Of a DNA stretch of 62,380 bases, positions 16,372-23,220 are shown in pieces; positions within the stretch are counted from its first letter, which is position 1, and each line of letters opens with the position of its first letter. The stretch is from Acidobacteriota bacterium (GTDB lineage Bacteria; Acidobacteriota; Terriglobia; Terriglobales; Acidobacteriaceae). The notes below the pieces were generated by a model that saw only the letters and a program-made list of their open reading frames with translations, ran no database searches and had not been told where the DNA came from. Made by a program: the position numbers and the translations under genes. The stretch lies in contig JABBOG010000022.1 in the NCBI GenBank assembly GCA_019351975.1, positions 1 to 62,380 of the forward strand. Reading direction: 5' to 3'.

Positions 16372-16566
16372 ATGGGAGTTGCGACGAAAAAAGCGGAAAC
16401 AAATGCTGAGGGTGGGCAGACGTGTTGGCCTGGATTCAAACGGGTTCCGGGTACAAAGGCGGGAACCAAAGGAAGCTGTGAGCCGAAGGCGAAGCAAACC
16501 GGCGCTGAGAAGAAAGCGGATAGCAGAGCCGCCGCCGCGAGCAAACGCGAAAAGGCTGCATCGTAA
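16372..16566 (+). CDS. small basic protein with a Cys-bounded CWPGFKRVPGTK motif
   Basis: A 64-residue protein, highly charged and rich in Lys/Ala, with one striking block, CWPGFKRVPGTKAGTKGSC, flanked by cysteines 18 residues apart. I recall similar short C-W-x-G-(F/Y)-x-R-V-P-G-x-K...G-S-C stretches in small bacterial proteins and in proteins of large DNA viruses, of unknown function; this is memory rather than a search. No clear ribosome site precedes ATG 16372 (TAACAT lies 4 nt upstream). MmcQ starts 38 nt downstream. The conserved-looking motif is the main reason to regard it as real. Confidence 0.6.
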   Translation: MGVATKKAETNAEGGQTCWPGFKRVPGTKAGTKGSCEPKAKQTGAEKKADSRAAAASKREKAAS

Positions 16567-16591
16567 AGGCGTAAGCCTGCCAGCCTGAGGC

Positions 16592-16597
16592 TATACT
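16592..16597 (+). promoter_or_regulatory. -10 box of a probable leaderless promoter (mmcQ/yjbR)
   Basis: TATACT is followed by TTGTCGC (7 nt) and then the ATG at 16605, with no Shine-Dalgarno. This is one of the clearest members of the set described in the findings. Confidence 0.55.
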
Positions 16598-16604
16598 TTG
16601 TCGC

Positions 16605-17093
16605 ATGGATGTCGAACAGGCACGAGCGTATCTGCTAACTCTGCCGCATACGGTGGAGACGATGCAATGGGGCGATACTCTGGTCTTTTGGGTGGGCGAT
16701 AAGGCGATTGGCGGCAAGATGTTTTGCCTGGTGAACCTGGACGGAAGTGTTCCGGTGATCAGCTACCCCGCGGGACCGGAGCGTTTTGCGCAGCTGCTCG
16801 AGATCGATGGCGTTGTCCCTGCACCATACCTTGCGCGCATTCATTGGGTGGCGATGGAGCGGTGGAACGTGCTGCGGAAGGGGGAATGGGAGCGCGAACT
16901 GCGTGCGGCACACGCGATGACCATGGACAAGCTTTCTCGGCCCGTGAAGAAAGTGCTGGATATGCCGCAACGCGAGCGTGCAAAGCTGATTGCCGAACGC
17001 CGAAAGATGCTGGCAGAGAAGCAGGCGGTGAAACAGGCTGCGAAGAAGGAAAGCAGGGCGGCGCCCGCAGCGCCGCCGAGGAGCAAGAGGTAA
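16605..17093 (+). CDS. MmcQ/YjbR family DNA-binding-fold protein
   Basis: A 162-residue protein whose first 115 residues match the MmcQ/YjbR (cyaY-like fold) family: YLLTLPHTVETMQWGDTLVF, GGKMFCLVNLDGS and RIHWVAMERW. The structure of E. coli YjbR led to the DNA-binding label, but no function is established. A Lys/Ala/Glu-rich tail (about 120-162) extends past the usual domain and may bind nucleic acid. The start is fixed by the TATACT-N7-ATG arrangement rather than by a ribosome site. The stop lies 17 nt from the converging DoxX gene. Confidence 0.87.
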   Translation: MDVEQARAYLLTLPHTVETMQWGDTLVFWVGDKAIGGKMFCLVNLDGSVPVISYPAGPERFAQLLEIDGVVPAPYLARIHWVAMERWNVLRKGEWERELRAAHAMTMDKLSRPVKKVLDMPQRERAKLIAERRKMLAEKQAVKQAAKKESRAAPAAPPRSKR

Positions 17094-17110
17094 CGGATAC
17101 AAAGCGGAAG

Positions 17111-17509
17111 TTAGAGCTTCCGTGTATCTGCCGCGGGGTCTGGAACCAGCAGCGGAGCGAAGCTGCGGTGGTAAGCGAGCAGGAGGACGACTTCGAGGAC
17201 AGCAACGACGATGGCGGGGATATAGCCGTGCGGCCACAGCAGCGCGTGATACAACAGGATGTTTACGATCACGGGCGCAAGCAGGACGAGCGCCAGAGGG
17301 ACGAAGCGGCCGACCAGCAGCAGCAGGCCTGCGACGACCATGATGACGCCGACGAAGGTCATCCAACCGTGCGCGGCCATGATGCCGAACCACGTGAGCG
17401 CATCGCCCGATGGGTAGGGCATGTGCAGGAAGTGCAGGATGTTATTGAGGCCGAAGATGAAGAAGATCAGGCCGAGCAGAAGGCGTGAGACGAGCGGAAT
17501 GTATTTCAT
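17111..17509 (-). CDS. DoxX family membrane protein
   Basis: A 132-residue protein with four hydrophobic helices and the DoxX start (IPLVSRLLLGLIFFIFGLNN), then FHGW-like AAHGWMTFVGVIMVVAGLLL and a final helix with IPAIVVAVLEVVLLLAYHR. DoxX-like proteins are loosely tied to thiosulfate or quinone redox and to oxidative stress; a specific role cannot be claimed. ATG 17509 has CAGGAG five bases upstream, so the longer frame to 17695 was rejected. It is divergent from an SDR gene whose ATG is 92 nt away. Confidence 0.88.
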   Translation of the reverse strand: MKYIPLVSRLLLGLIFFIFGLNNILHFLHMPYPSGDALTWFGIMAAHGWMTFVGVIMVVAGLLLLVGRFVPLALVLLAPVIVNILLYHALLWPHGYIPAIVVAVLEVVLLLAYHRSFAPLLVPDPAADTRKL

Positions 17510-17601
17510 CGGGACTCCTGAATAGTGGTTGGATTCGGCGCGCGAACGGCGAGACGCAATATTGTTTGGTCTGCGGGCCAGCAACCTGCTACAACATCGA
17601 C

Positions 17602-18408
17602 ATGAGTTTCTCACAACAGGGCAATGGTGTCGCGCTTTCTTTGGAAGATAAAGTAGCGCTGGTAACGGGCGGGTCCCGCGGGATTGGTGCAGCAACGGTG
17701 AGGCTGCTACGGCAGGCAGGCGCGCGCGTGGTATTCAGCTACCGCAATGCGGAGAGCGAAGCAGCGAAACTTGTGGCAGAGTGCGGCGGTGAGATGTTTT
17801 GCCGCGCGCTGAAGCAGGAGCTCACAACAGTGGAAGACGGGCAGGCGCTTGTTGTAGCGACGGAGCGGGTGTTCGGGCGCATCGACTGCCTGATTGTGAA
17901 CCACGGTGTGTGGCCGTCGCACGATCAGCCGATCGGAACGATGACGCCGGAGCAGTGGCGCGGAACCATGGGCGTGAATTTAGACAGCGTCTTTGGGCTG
18001 GTGCAGTCGGGCGTGAAGCAGATGCTGCGACAGGACAAACCAGACGGGCCGCGCGGGTATATCGTGCTGGTTGCATCCACGGCGGCACAGCGCGGCGAGG
18101 CATTCCATGCCGACTACGCGGCGAGCAAAGGAGCGCTTCTGTCACTGACCAAAAGCCTATCGAGCGAGCTCGCACAGAAGGGGATTCTGTGCAACTGCGT
18201 CGCTCCAGGATGGGTGAAGACGGAGATGTCGGCGGCAACGCTGAATGACCCCATGGCGTCGCGACTTGCGCTGAGCTTCATTCCGCTGGGACGCGCGGCC
18301 GAGCCCGAAGAGATCGCCGGGCCCATTGTGTTTCTATGCTCGAAGTGGGCCGGGTTTGTGTCGGGCGAGGTGTTCAATGTAAACGGCGGCGCGGTGTTGG
18401 CGGGGTAG
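17602..18408 (+). CDS. SDR family oxidoreductase (FabG-like)
   Basis: A 268-residue classical SDR. Motifs: VTGGSRGIGAATV for the cofactor, LIVNHGVWPS in place of the usual NNAG (asparagine and glycine kept, alanine to histidine), the catalytic serine in IVLVASTAAQRG, and YAASKGAL with the Tyr-Lys pair. The C-terminal CNCVAPGWVKTEM and FVSGEVFNVNGGAVLAG are typical of 3-oxoacyl-ACP reductase-like enzymes. ATG 17602 has no good ribosome site; TACAAC lies six bases upstream and may be a -10 box. The longer frame from 17485 overlaps the divergent DoxX start and is unlikely. Confidence 0.88.
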   Translation: MSFSQQGNGVALSLEDKVALVTGGSRGIGAATVRLLRQAGARVVFSYRNAESEAAKLVAECGGEMFCRALKQELTTVEDGQALVVATERVFGRIDCLIVNHGVWPSHDQPIGTMTPEQWRGTMGVNLDSVFGLVQSGVKQMLRQDKPDGPRGYIVLVASTAAQRGEAFHADYAASKGALLSLTKSLSSELAQKGILCNCVAPGWVKTEMSAATLNDPMASRLALSFIPLGRAAEPEEIAGPIVFLCSKWAGFVSGEVFNVNGGAVLAG

Positions 18409-18410
18409 CG

Positions 18411-19292
18411 CTACGGCTCGATGTCGAGGCCCAGATCAAGGGCGCGGGGGCTGTGGGTGAGGGCTCCGGCGGAGATGATGTCGACGCCGGTGGCGGCGAT
18501 GGCGCGGATGGTGTCGCGCGTGATGCCGCCGCTGGCCTCGGTGAGTGCGCGGCCCCCGATGCGCAGGACGGCGGTGCACAGGTCGTTCAGCGAGAAGTTA
18601 TCGAGAAGCACGGTGCCGATGGTGGTGCCGAGCAGCGGCTCCAATGTGTCGAGCTGGGCGAGCGTATCGATCTCGACCTCGATGTGGGTGGTGTGGGGGA
18701 CTACTGCGCGTAAGGCAGACAGGGATTCTCTGAGGGTGCGAGAGGTGGAGGCGGAGAGGATAGCGAGGTGGTTGTCCTTGGCCATGACGGCGTCGGAGAG
18801 GGAGAAACGGTGGTTGTGGCCGCCGCCGCAGCGGACAGCGTAGCGCTCGAAGAGGCGGAGGCCGGGGGTGGTCTTGCGAGTGTCGGTGATGCGTGCGTGG
18901 GTGCCTTCGGTCTCTCGCACGAAAGCCGCGGTGAGGGTGGCGATGCCGGAGAGGCGCTGGGCGAAGTTGAGGGCGATGCGTTCGGCCTGGAGAATGGCGC
19001 GGGCGGGGCCGTGGATGGTGGCGAGGAGGTCGCTGGCGGCGAAGGTCTGGGCGTCGTGCAGGCGGAAGTCGGTGGTGATGGCGGAGTCGGTGAGTGCGAA
19101 GGCGGCGGTGATGAGGTCTTCGCCGCAGAGTACGCCGGGCTCGCGGGCGACGAGCAGCGCCGTTACGGTGGCGTCGGCGGGGATGAGGGTTTGCGAGGTG
19201 AGGTCGCCCCAGGGCGCGTCTTCGAGCAGAGCCATGCGGACGATGGCTTCGGTTGCCTCGCGGCTGGGCTTTCGAGTGGGCTGGATCAGCAT
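18411..19292 (-). CDS. nadC: nicotinate-nucleotide diphosphorylase (carboxylating)
   Basis: Quinolinate phosphoribosyltransferase, the third step of de novo NAD synthesis. The 293 residues show EDAPWGDLTSQTL near the start, ALNFAQRLSGIATLTAAFV, the ITDTRKTTPGLRLFERYAV block with the substrate-binding TRKT, GGGHNHRFSL and the C-terminal IISAGALTHSPRALDLGLDI. Its start overlaps the end of nadB by 7 nt, indicating translational coupling. It is the last gene of the minus-strand nadA-nadB-nadC run and its stop codon lies 2 nt from that of the converging SDR gene. Confidence 0.96.
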   Translation of the reverse strand: MLIQPTRKPSREATEAIVRMALLEDAPWGDLTSQTLIPADATVTALLVAREPGVLCGEDLITAAFALTDSAITTDFRLHDAQTFAASDLLATIHGPARAILQAERIALNFAQRLSGIATLTAAFVRETEGTHARITDTRKTTPGLRLFERYAVRCGGGHNHRFSLSDAVMAKDNHLAILSASTSRTLRESLSALRAVVPHTTHIEVEIDTLAQLDTLEPLLGTTIGTVLLDNFSLNDLCTAVLRIGGRALTEASGGITRDTIRAIAATGVDIISAGALTHSPRALDLGLDIEP

Positions 19293-20977
19293 GAGACGGC
19301 GACCTTCTCCGGGCTGGGGTCTGTAGTTTGCGGGCCTGCCTGCTGGCGGTAGACGAGAGAGTGCTGGAGGGCGGTGGAGAGCTCAGGGAAGTCGTTGCGG
19401 AAGTGGGCTCCGCGGGATTCTTCGCGGGTGATGGCGGCGGCTGTGACCACGCGGGCGATGTCGAGGAGGTTGCGGTCTTCGAGATCGGCGATGGTGGAGC
19501 CGGCGGCGTGCCACTGGCCGAGCTGGGTGGCGGCGGCCTCGAGGGTTACGCGCGTGCGCTCGATGCCGACGTTGTTCCAGAGGAGGGTCTGGAGGGCGAT
19601 GCGGGTGAATGGGATGGTGGGAGATGCTGTCGGCTGCAGAGGGATTGCCTCAGGGGCTAAAGCCCCGGTCGGTTCGGGGTGCGGATGGCGGTGCTGAAGC
19701 CCCGCCCCTTCAAAGCTGGAGACTGGATGGGCTTCGCTGGAGAGAGATACGGGCTTGCTGGAAGGCGGGAAAGCCTCGCTGGAGGATGCGCTGGCGGTTT
19801 CGTCGAGAAGGAGGTGGGCGCAGCGCCAGGCGAAGGTGAGGCTTTCGAGGAGGGAATTAGAGGCGAGGCGGTTGGCTCCGTGGACGCCGGTGCAGGCTAC
19901 CTCGCCGACGGCGTAGAGGCCGGGGACGGAGGTGCGGCCGTAGAGATCGGTTTGGACGCCGCCCATCCAATAGTGGGCGGCGGGGGTGACGGGGATGGGC
20001 GTGGTGGACCAGTCGAGGCCGCGCGAGCGGGTGGCGGCGTCGATGGAGGGGAAGCGGCGGGCGAGGAACCCGGGGCCGTGTTTTTGGGTGAGGCCGGTGG
20101 CGTCGAGGAGGACGGGCTGGTCCTGTTGGGCGGCCATCTGGCGGGCGATACCGCGGGCGACGACGTCGCGGGGGGCGAGTTCGGCGGAGGGGTGAAGTTC
20201 CTGCATGAAGCGGTGGCCGGTGGCGTCGAGGAGGGTTGCGCCTTCGCCGCGGACGGCTTCGGAGATGAGGAAGGTGCCGGGTGTGGCGAGGGCGGTGGGA
20301 TGGAACTGGTAGAATTCGACGTCGGCGAGGGCGGCACCGGCGCGGAGGGCCATGGCGACGCCGTCGCCGGTGGCTACGGAGGGGTTGGTGGTGTGGAGGT
20401 AGAGCTGACCTGCGCCGCCGCTGGCGAGGATGACGGCGTCGGCTTCGATGGTGCGACGAAGGCCTTCGATATCAAGGACTTCGATGCCGGTGACGGCGCC
20501 ATGGGTGAGGATCAGATCGACGGCGAAGGTGTGCTCGAGGACGAAGATATTGGGATTAGAGCGGGTGGCGCGAACAAGGGCGGTTTCGATGGTGAGGCCG
20601 GTGGCGTCGCCGCCTGCGTGGAGGACGCGGGGGTAGGAGTGGGCGGCTTCGAGGCCGCGGGAAAATTGGCCGTCGGGGGCGTGGTCGAAGGTTACGCCTA
20701 GGCGGATGAGGTCGCGGATGCGGTCGGGGCCTTCGGTGCATAAGACGCTGACAGCGTTGGGGTTACAGAGGCCGGCACCGGCGGTGAGGGTGTCTGCGAT
20801 GTGGTTGGCGACGCTGTCGTCGGAGAACATGGCGGCAGCGATGCCGCCCTGCGCCCAGCGGGTATTGCTTTCGGCCAGAACTGCTTTAGTTACAAGGGTT
20901 ACAGCGTGCTGGCGGCTGAGCTCGATGGCTGCGATGAGGCCAGCGATGCCGCTGCCTACGACGATGATGTGCTTCAT
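19286..20977 (-). CDS. nadB: L-aspartate oxidase
   Basis: FAD enzyme that turns aspartate into iminoaspartate for quinolinate synthesis. The 563 residues begin with the FAD motif IIVVGSGIAGLIAAIELS; further motifs are NTRWAQGGIAAAMF, HAGGDATGLTIETALV, EFYQFHPTAL, FLISEAVRGEGATLLD and the second flavin site GLYAVGEVACTGVHGANRL followed by LASNSLLES. Between about residues 395 and 450 a low-complexity Pro/Ser/Glu/Ala linker replaces conserved sequence. It is encoded partly by a dispersed hairpin element (19648-19719) read in frame. The C-terminal helical domain (TLLWNNVGIERT, REESRGAHFRNDFP) is intact, so the enzyme is probably functional. nadC overlaps its end. Confidence 0.96.
   Translation of the reverse strand: MKHIIVVGSGIAGLIAAIELSRQHAVTLVTKAVLAESNTRWAQGGIAAAMFSDDSVANHIADTLTAGAGLCNPNAVSVLCTEGPDRIRDLIRLGVTFDHAPDGQFSRGLEAAHSYPRVLHAGGDATGLTIETALVRATRSNPNIFVLEHTFAVDLILTHGAVTGIEVLDIEGLRRTIEADAVILASGGAGQLYLHTTNPSVATGDGVAMALRAGAALADVEFYQFHPTALATPGTFLISEAVRGEGATLLDATGHRFMQELHPSAELAPRDVVARGIARQMAAQQDQPVLLDATGLTQKHGPGFLARRFPSIDAATRSRGLDWSTTPIPVTPAAHYWMGGVQTDLYGRTSVPGLYAVGEVACTGVHGANRLASNSLLESLTFAWRCAHLLLDETASASSSEAFPPSSKPVSLSSEAHPVSSFEGAGLQHRHPHPEPTGALAPEAIPLQPTASPTIPFTRIALQTLLWNNVGIERTRVTLEAAATQLGQWHAAGSTIADLEDRNLLDIARVVTAAAITREESRGAHFRNDFPELSTALQHSLVYRQQAGPQTTDPSPEKVAVSC
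19648..19719. repeat. dispersed double-hairpin element embedded in nadB
   Basis: Two stem-loops in series: GGGGCT-AA-AGCCCC at 19653-19666 and GGCGG.GC-TGAA-GC.CCGCC at about 19687-19706 (one mismatch), ending with CCCCTTCAAAGC. The same order of parts (GGCTAAAGCC, variable spacer, second hairpin, CCCTTCAAAGC) is seen in the intergenic copy at 31287-31357. I recall this kind of element as common in intergenic regions of Acidobacteriaceae. Here it is translated as part of nadB without breaking the frame. Confidence 0.75.
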
Positions 20978-20999
20978 AGTGTGCTCACTTTAGTGCGCT

Positions 21000-22298
21000 T
21001 CAGGCCGGGGTTTGTGGACGTGGCGATAGCTTTAGCATGGTTTCGAGCGCGAGGCGCGCGGGGACGGCGATGGATTCGGGGACGGAGATGCGGTTGAGGA
21101 TCTCGCCACGTTCGAGCGCTTCGAGCACCCAGGCGAGGTAGCCGGGGTGGATGCGGTACATGGTGGAGCAGGGACAGATGATGGAGTCGAGGCAGAAGAT
21201 GGTGTGCTGCGGATATTGCGAGGCAAGCCGCTGGACGAGGTTGATCTCGGTGCCGATGGCGAAGGTGGAACCGGCGGGGGCGGCGGCGATGGCTTTGACG
21301 ATGAAGTCGGTGGAGCCGGCGGAGTCGGCTGCGTCGACGACGGGCATGGGGCACTCGGGGTGGACGATGACGTGGACACCGGGGTGGCGCTGGCGTGCGT
21401 AGGCGATCTGCTCGACGGTGAAGCGTTTATGTACCGAGCAGTAGCCGTGCCAGAGGAGGACGCGTGCGGAGCGGAGGGCTTCGGGGGTATTGCCGCCGAG
21501 GGGAAGGTTGGGGTTCCAGACGGGCATCAGGTCCAGGGGAATGCCCATGGCTTTGGCGGTGTTGCGGCCGAGGTGCTGGTCGGGGAAGAAGAGGACGCGC
21601 TGTCCGCGCTCGAAGGCCCACGTCAGAACCTGAGCAGCGTTGGAGGAGGTGCAGACGACACCGCCGCGTTCGCCGCAGAAGGCTTTGAGGGCGGCGGAGG
21701 AGTTCATGTAGGTGACGGGGATGACCTGCTGGCGACCGTCGGGGGTGAGTTCCTGGCCCAGAATTTCGTCGAGCTGCTCCCAGCAGTCGGTGACGGAGTC
21801 GAGGTCGGCCATGTCTGCCATGGAGCAGCCGGCGGCGAGGTTGGGGAGGATGACGGCCTGGTCGGGGCGGGAGAGCATGTCGGCGGTTTCGGCCATGAAG
21901 TGGACGCCGCAGAAGACGATGGCTTCGGCGTTGGGGCGGGTGCGGGCGGCGTTGGCGAGCTGGAAGGAGTCGCCGACGAAGTCCGCGTACTGGATGACCT
22001 CGTCGCGCTGATAGAAGTGGCCGAGGATGACGAGCTTTTCGCGGAGGGCGGCTTTGGCGGCGCGGATGCGGAGGTCGAGCTCGGCGGGAGAGGCGTTGCG
22101 ATACTCGGAGGGAAGGCCGGGCTGGCGTGGCGCGGTGGAGGGGATGGGGTCTTCGAGGGATGCGCCGGGGCCGTAGGTGGGGGTGGCGTCGAAGTTCCAG
22201 GGCGCGTCGGCGAGGGCCGAGCTGCAGGTGCTGGCGGGGGTGTGGCCTGGCTGTTCGTGGATCTGAATCAGCTGGATGGTGGTGTCAACGGATGGCAA
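21000..22298 (-). CDS. nadA: quinolinate synthase
   Basis: [4Fe-4S] enzyme that condenses iminoaspartate with dihydroxyacetone phosphate to quinolinate. Motifs: LVILGHFYQRDEVIQYADF, GDSFQLANAA, VFCGVHFMAETADML with the first cluster cysteine, GGVVCTSSNAAQVL with a second-domain cysteine, and SIICPCSTMYRIHPGYLAWV near the end with the last. The frame is open to TTG 22346, but TTG 22298 has AAGGAG six bases before it and is the preferred start (432 residues). The first 70 residues are a Pro/Ser-rich extension not needed for catalysis. nadB follows after 22 nt. Confidence 0.95.
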   Translation of the reverse strand: MPSVDTTIQLIQIHEQPGHTPASTCSSALADAPWNFDATPTYGPGASLEDPIPSTAPRQPGLPSEYRNASPAELDLRIRAAKAALREKLVILGHFYQRDEVIQYADFVGDSFQLANAARTRPNAEAIVFCGVHFMAETADMLSRPDQAVILPNLAAGCSMADMADLDSVTDCWEQLDEILGQELTPDGRQQVIPVTYMNSSAALKAFCGERGGVVCTSSNAAQVLTWAFERGQRVLFFPDQHLGRNTAKAMGIPLDLMPVWNPNLPLGGNTPEALRSARVLLWHGYCSVHKRFTVEQIAYARQRHPGVHVIVHPECPMPVVDAADSAGSTDFIVKAIAAAPAGSTFAIGTEINLVQRLASQYPQHTIFCLDSIICPCSTMYRIHPGYLAWVLEALERGEILNRISVPESIAVPARLALETMLKLSPRPQTPA

Positions 22299-22372
22299 GA
22301 CCGGCTCCTTGGTGGTGCTGTGATCTCCGCGTGCGGTAGACCTCAATGCATTGGATGATGCTGCATGTCTAT

Positions 22373-22378
22373 AGGGTA
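22373..22378 (-). promoter_or_regulatory. candidate -10 box upstream of nadA
   Basis: On the minus strand TACCCT, inside the 14-mer CCTGTACCCTATAG, lies about 75 nt before the nadA start. Exactly the same 14-mer stands immediately before the DUF2251 gene at 32589-32602, which supports a promoter role. No clear -35 box is visible. The remaining 22299-22578 space holds nothing else that I recognise. Confidence 0.4.
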
Positions 22379-22578
22379 CAGGCTGCGAAGGGGTATGGAG
22401 TGGGGATGGGCTGCGCTCTGTTGATGAAGTGAAGGCGGGCGGCGGGGTAGGCGAAGGTTGGAGCTTGCCGGGCTGTGCGGTTCACCGGCTGGGCGGATTC
22501 CATGCTGCTGTGGCCTGGAAGATCCGGGTGAACCTAAACGCCGGTCTGGAGGGGAGAGCGGGCCGGGGTGCGGTGGAG

Positions 22579-23001
22579 CTAGCGCCGGCCACCGCGCCAT
22601 CCGCCGCCGTAACCTCCACGGTAGCCATAGCCGCCGCGGTAGCCGTAACCGCCGCGCCAGCCGTAGCCGCCGCGATACCCGTAGCCGACACGCCATCCGG
22701 GACCGTAGTGATAGAAGCCGCCTCCGGGGCCGACGAAGCGATATGCGCCCCATCCGTGGCCGTAGCCCCAGTTGGCCCAGGGGCCGACGCCGAGGAAGAT
22801 GCCGCTGTGGAAGTATCCGGGACCGTAGAAGCCGCGCGGCGCGCAGGCGTAGGGCGCGTAGTCGTAGTATCCCCAGGCGCAGGCGGGGGGAACGCCGATA
22901 TTGAGGCCGAAGCTGATCTGGGCTTTGGCCTGGCGGTTGGGAAGGGCGGCGAGGGACAGCAAGAGCGCCGTGGCGACGAGAAGAACTTTGAGTTTACGCA
23001 T
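22579..23001 (-). CDS. secreted Gly/Tyr/Arg-rich repeat protein
   Basis: A 140-residue protein with a signal peptide (MRKLKVLLVATALLLSLAAL, cleavage near AKA). The mature part is dominated by glycine, tyrosine and aromatic residues and ends in about five tandem units of the form GYGYRGGYGWRGG. Such proteins are common in Acidobacteria and in beta- and alphaproteobacteria, usually annotated hypothetical; they may be envelope or matrix components, but no role is proven. AGAGAGG lies five bases before ATG 23001. The two tyrosine-containing cysteines near the N terminus (VPPACAWGYYDYAPYAC) could form a disulfide. Confidence 0.8.
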   Translation of the reverse strand: MRKLKVLLVATALLLSLAALPNRQAKAQISFGLNIGVPPACAWGYYDYAPYACAPRGFYGPGYFHSGIFLGVGPWANWGYGHGWGAYRFVGPGGGFYHYGPGWRVGYGYRGGYGWRGGYGYRGGYGYRGGYGGGWRGGRR

Positions 23002-23220
23002 GAAAACCTCTCTGACTGGCGGCCGGATGAAGAAGCCGGCGATGCCGGGTGCAGCGGCTTGTGGCCTGTGGTTAAGGACACGGATGCGGGCGGAAAGTAG
23101 CGGGGAGAGGGTGGCTGATGGAGGGAAGGGTATGCGGGCGAAGCGAAGATGGGTAATTTTTAGGCGCTATGACCGGCGGAAGCTTGTCAACGGCCTGGAA
23201 TTATCAGAATCTGTAGTTCT

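Noticed and set aside
19679-20701. A 340-codon open frame on the plus strand opposite nadB
   Set aside because: Gly/Glu/Ala-rich composition without domains. It arises because nadB codons end in C and leave the opposite strand free of stops.
21147-22358. A 403-codon open frame opposite nadA
   Set aside because: Low-complexity Gly/Glu/Asp composition and no ribosome site, while nadA on the other strand shows every family motif.
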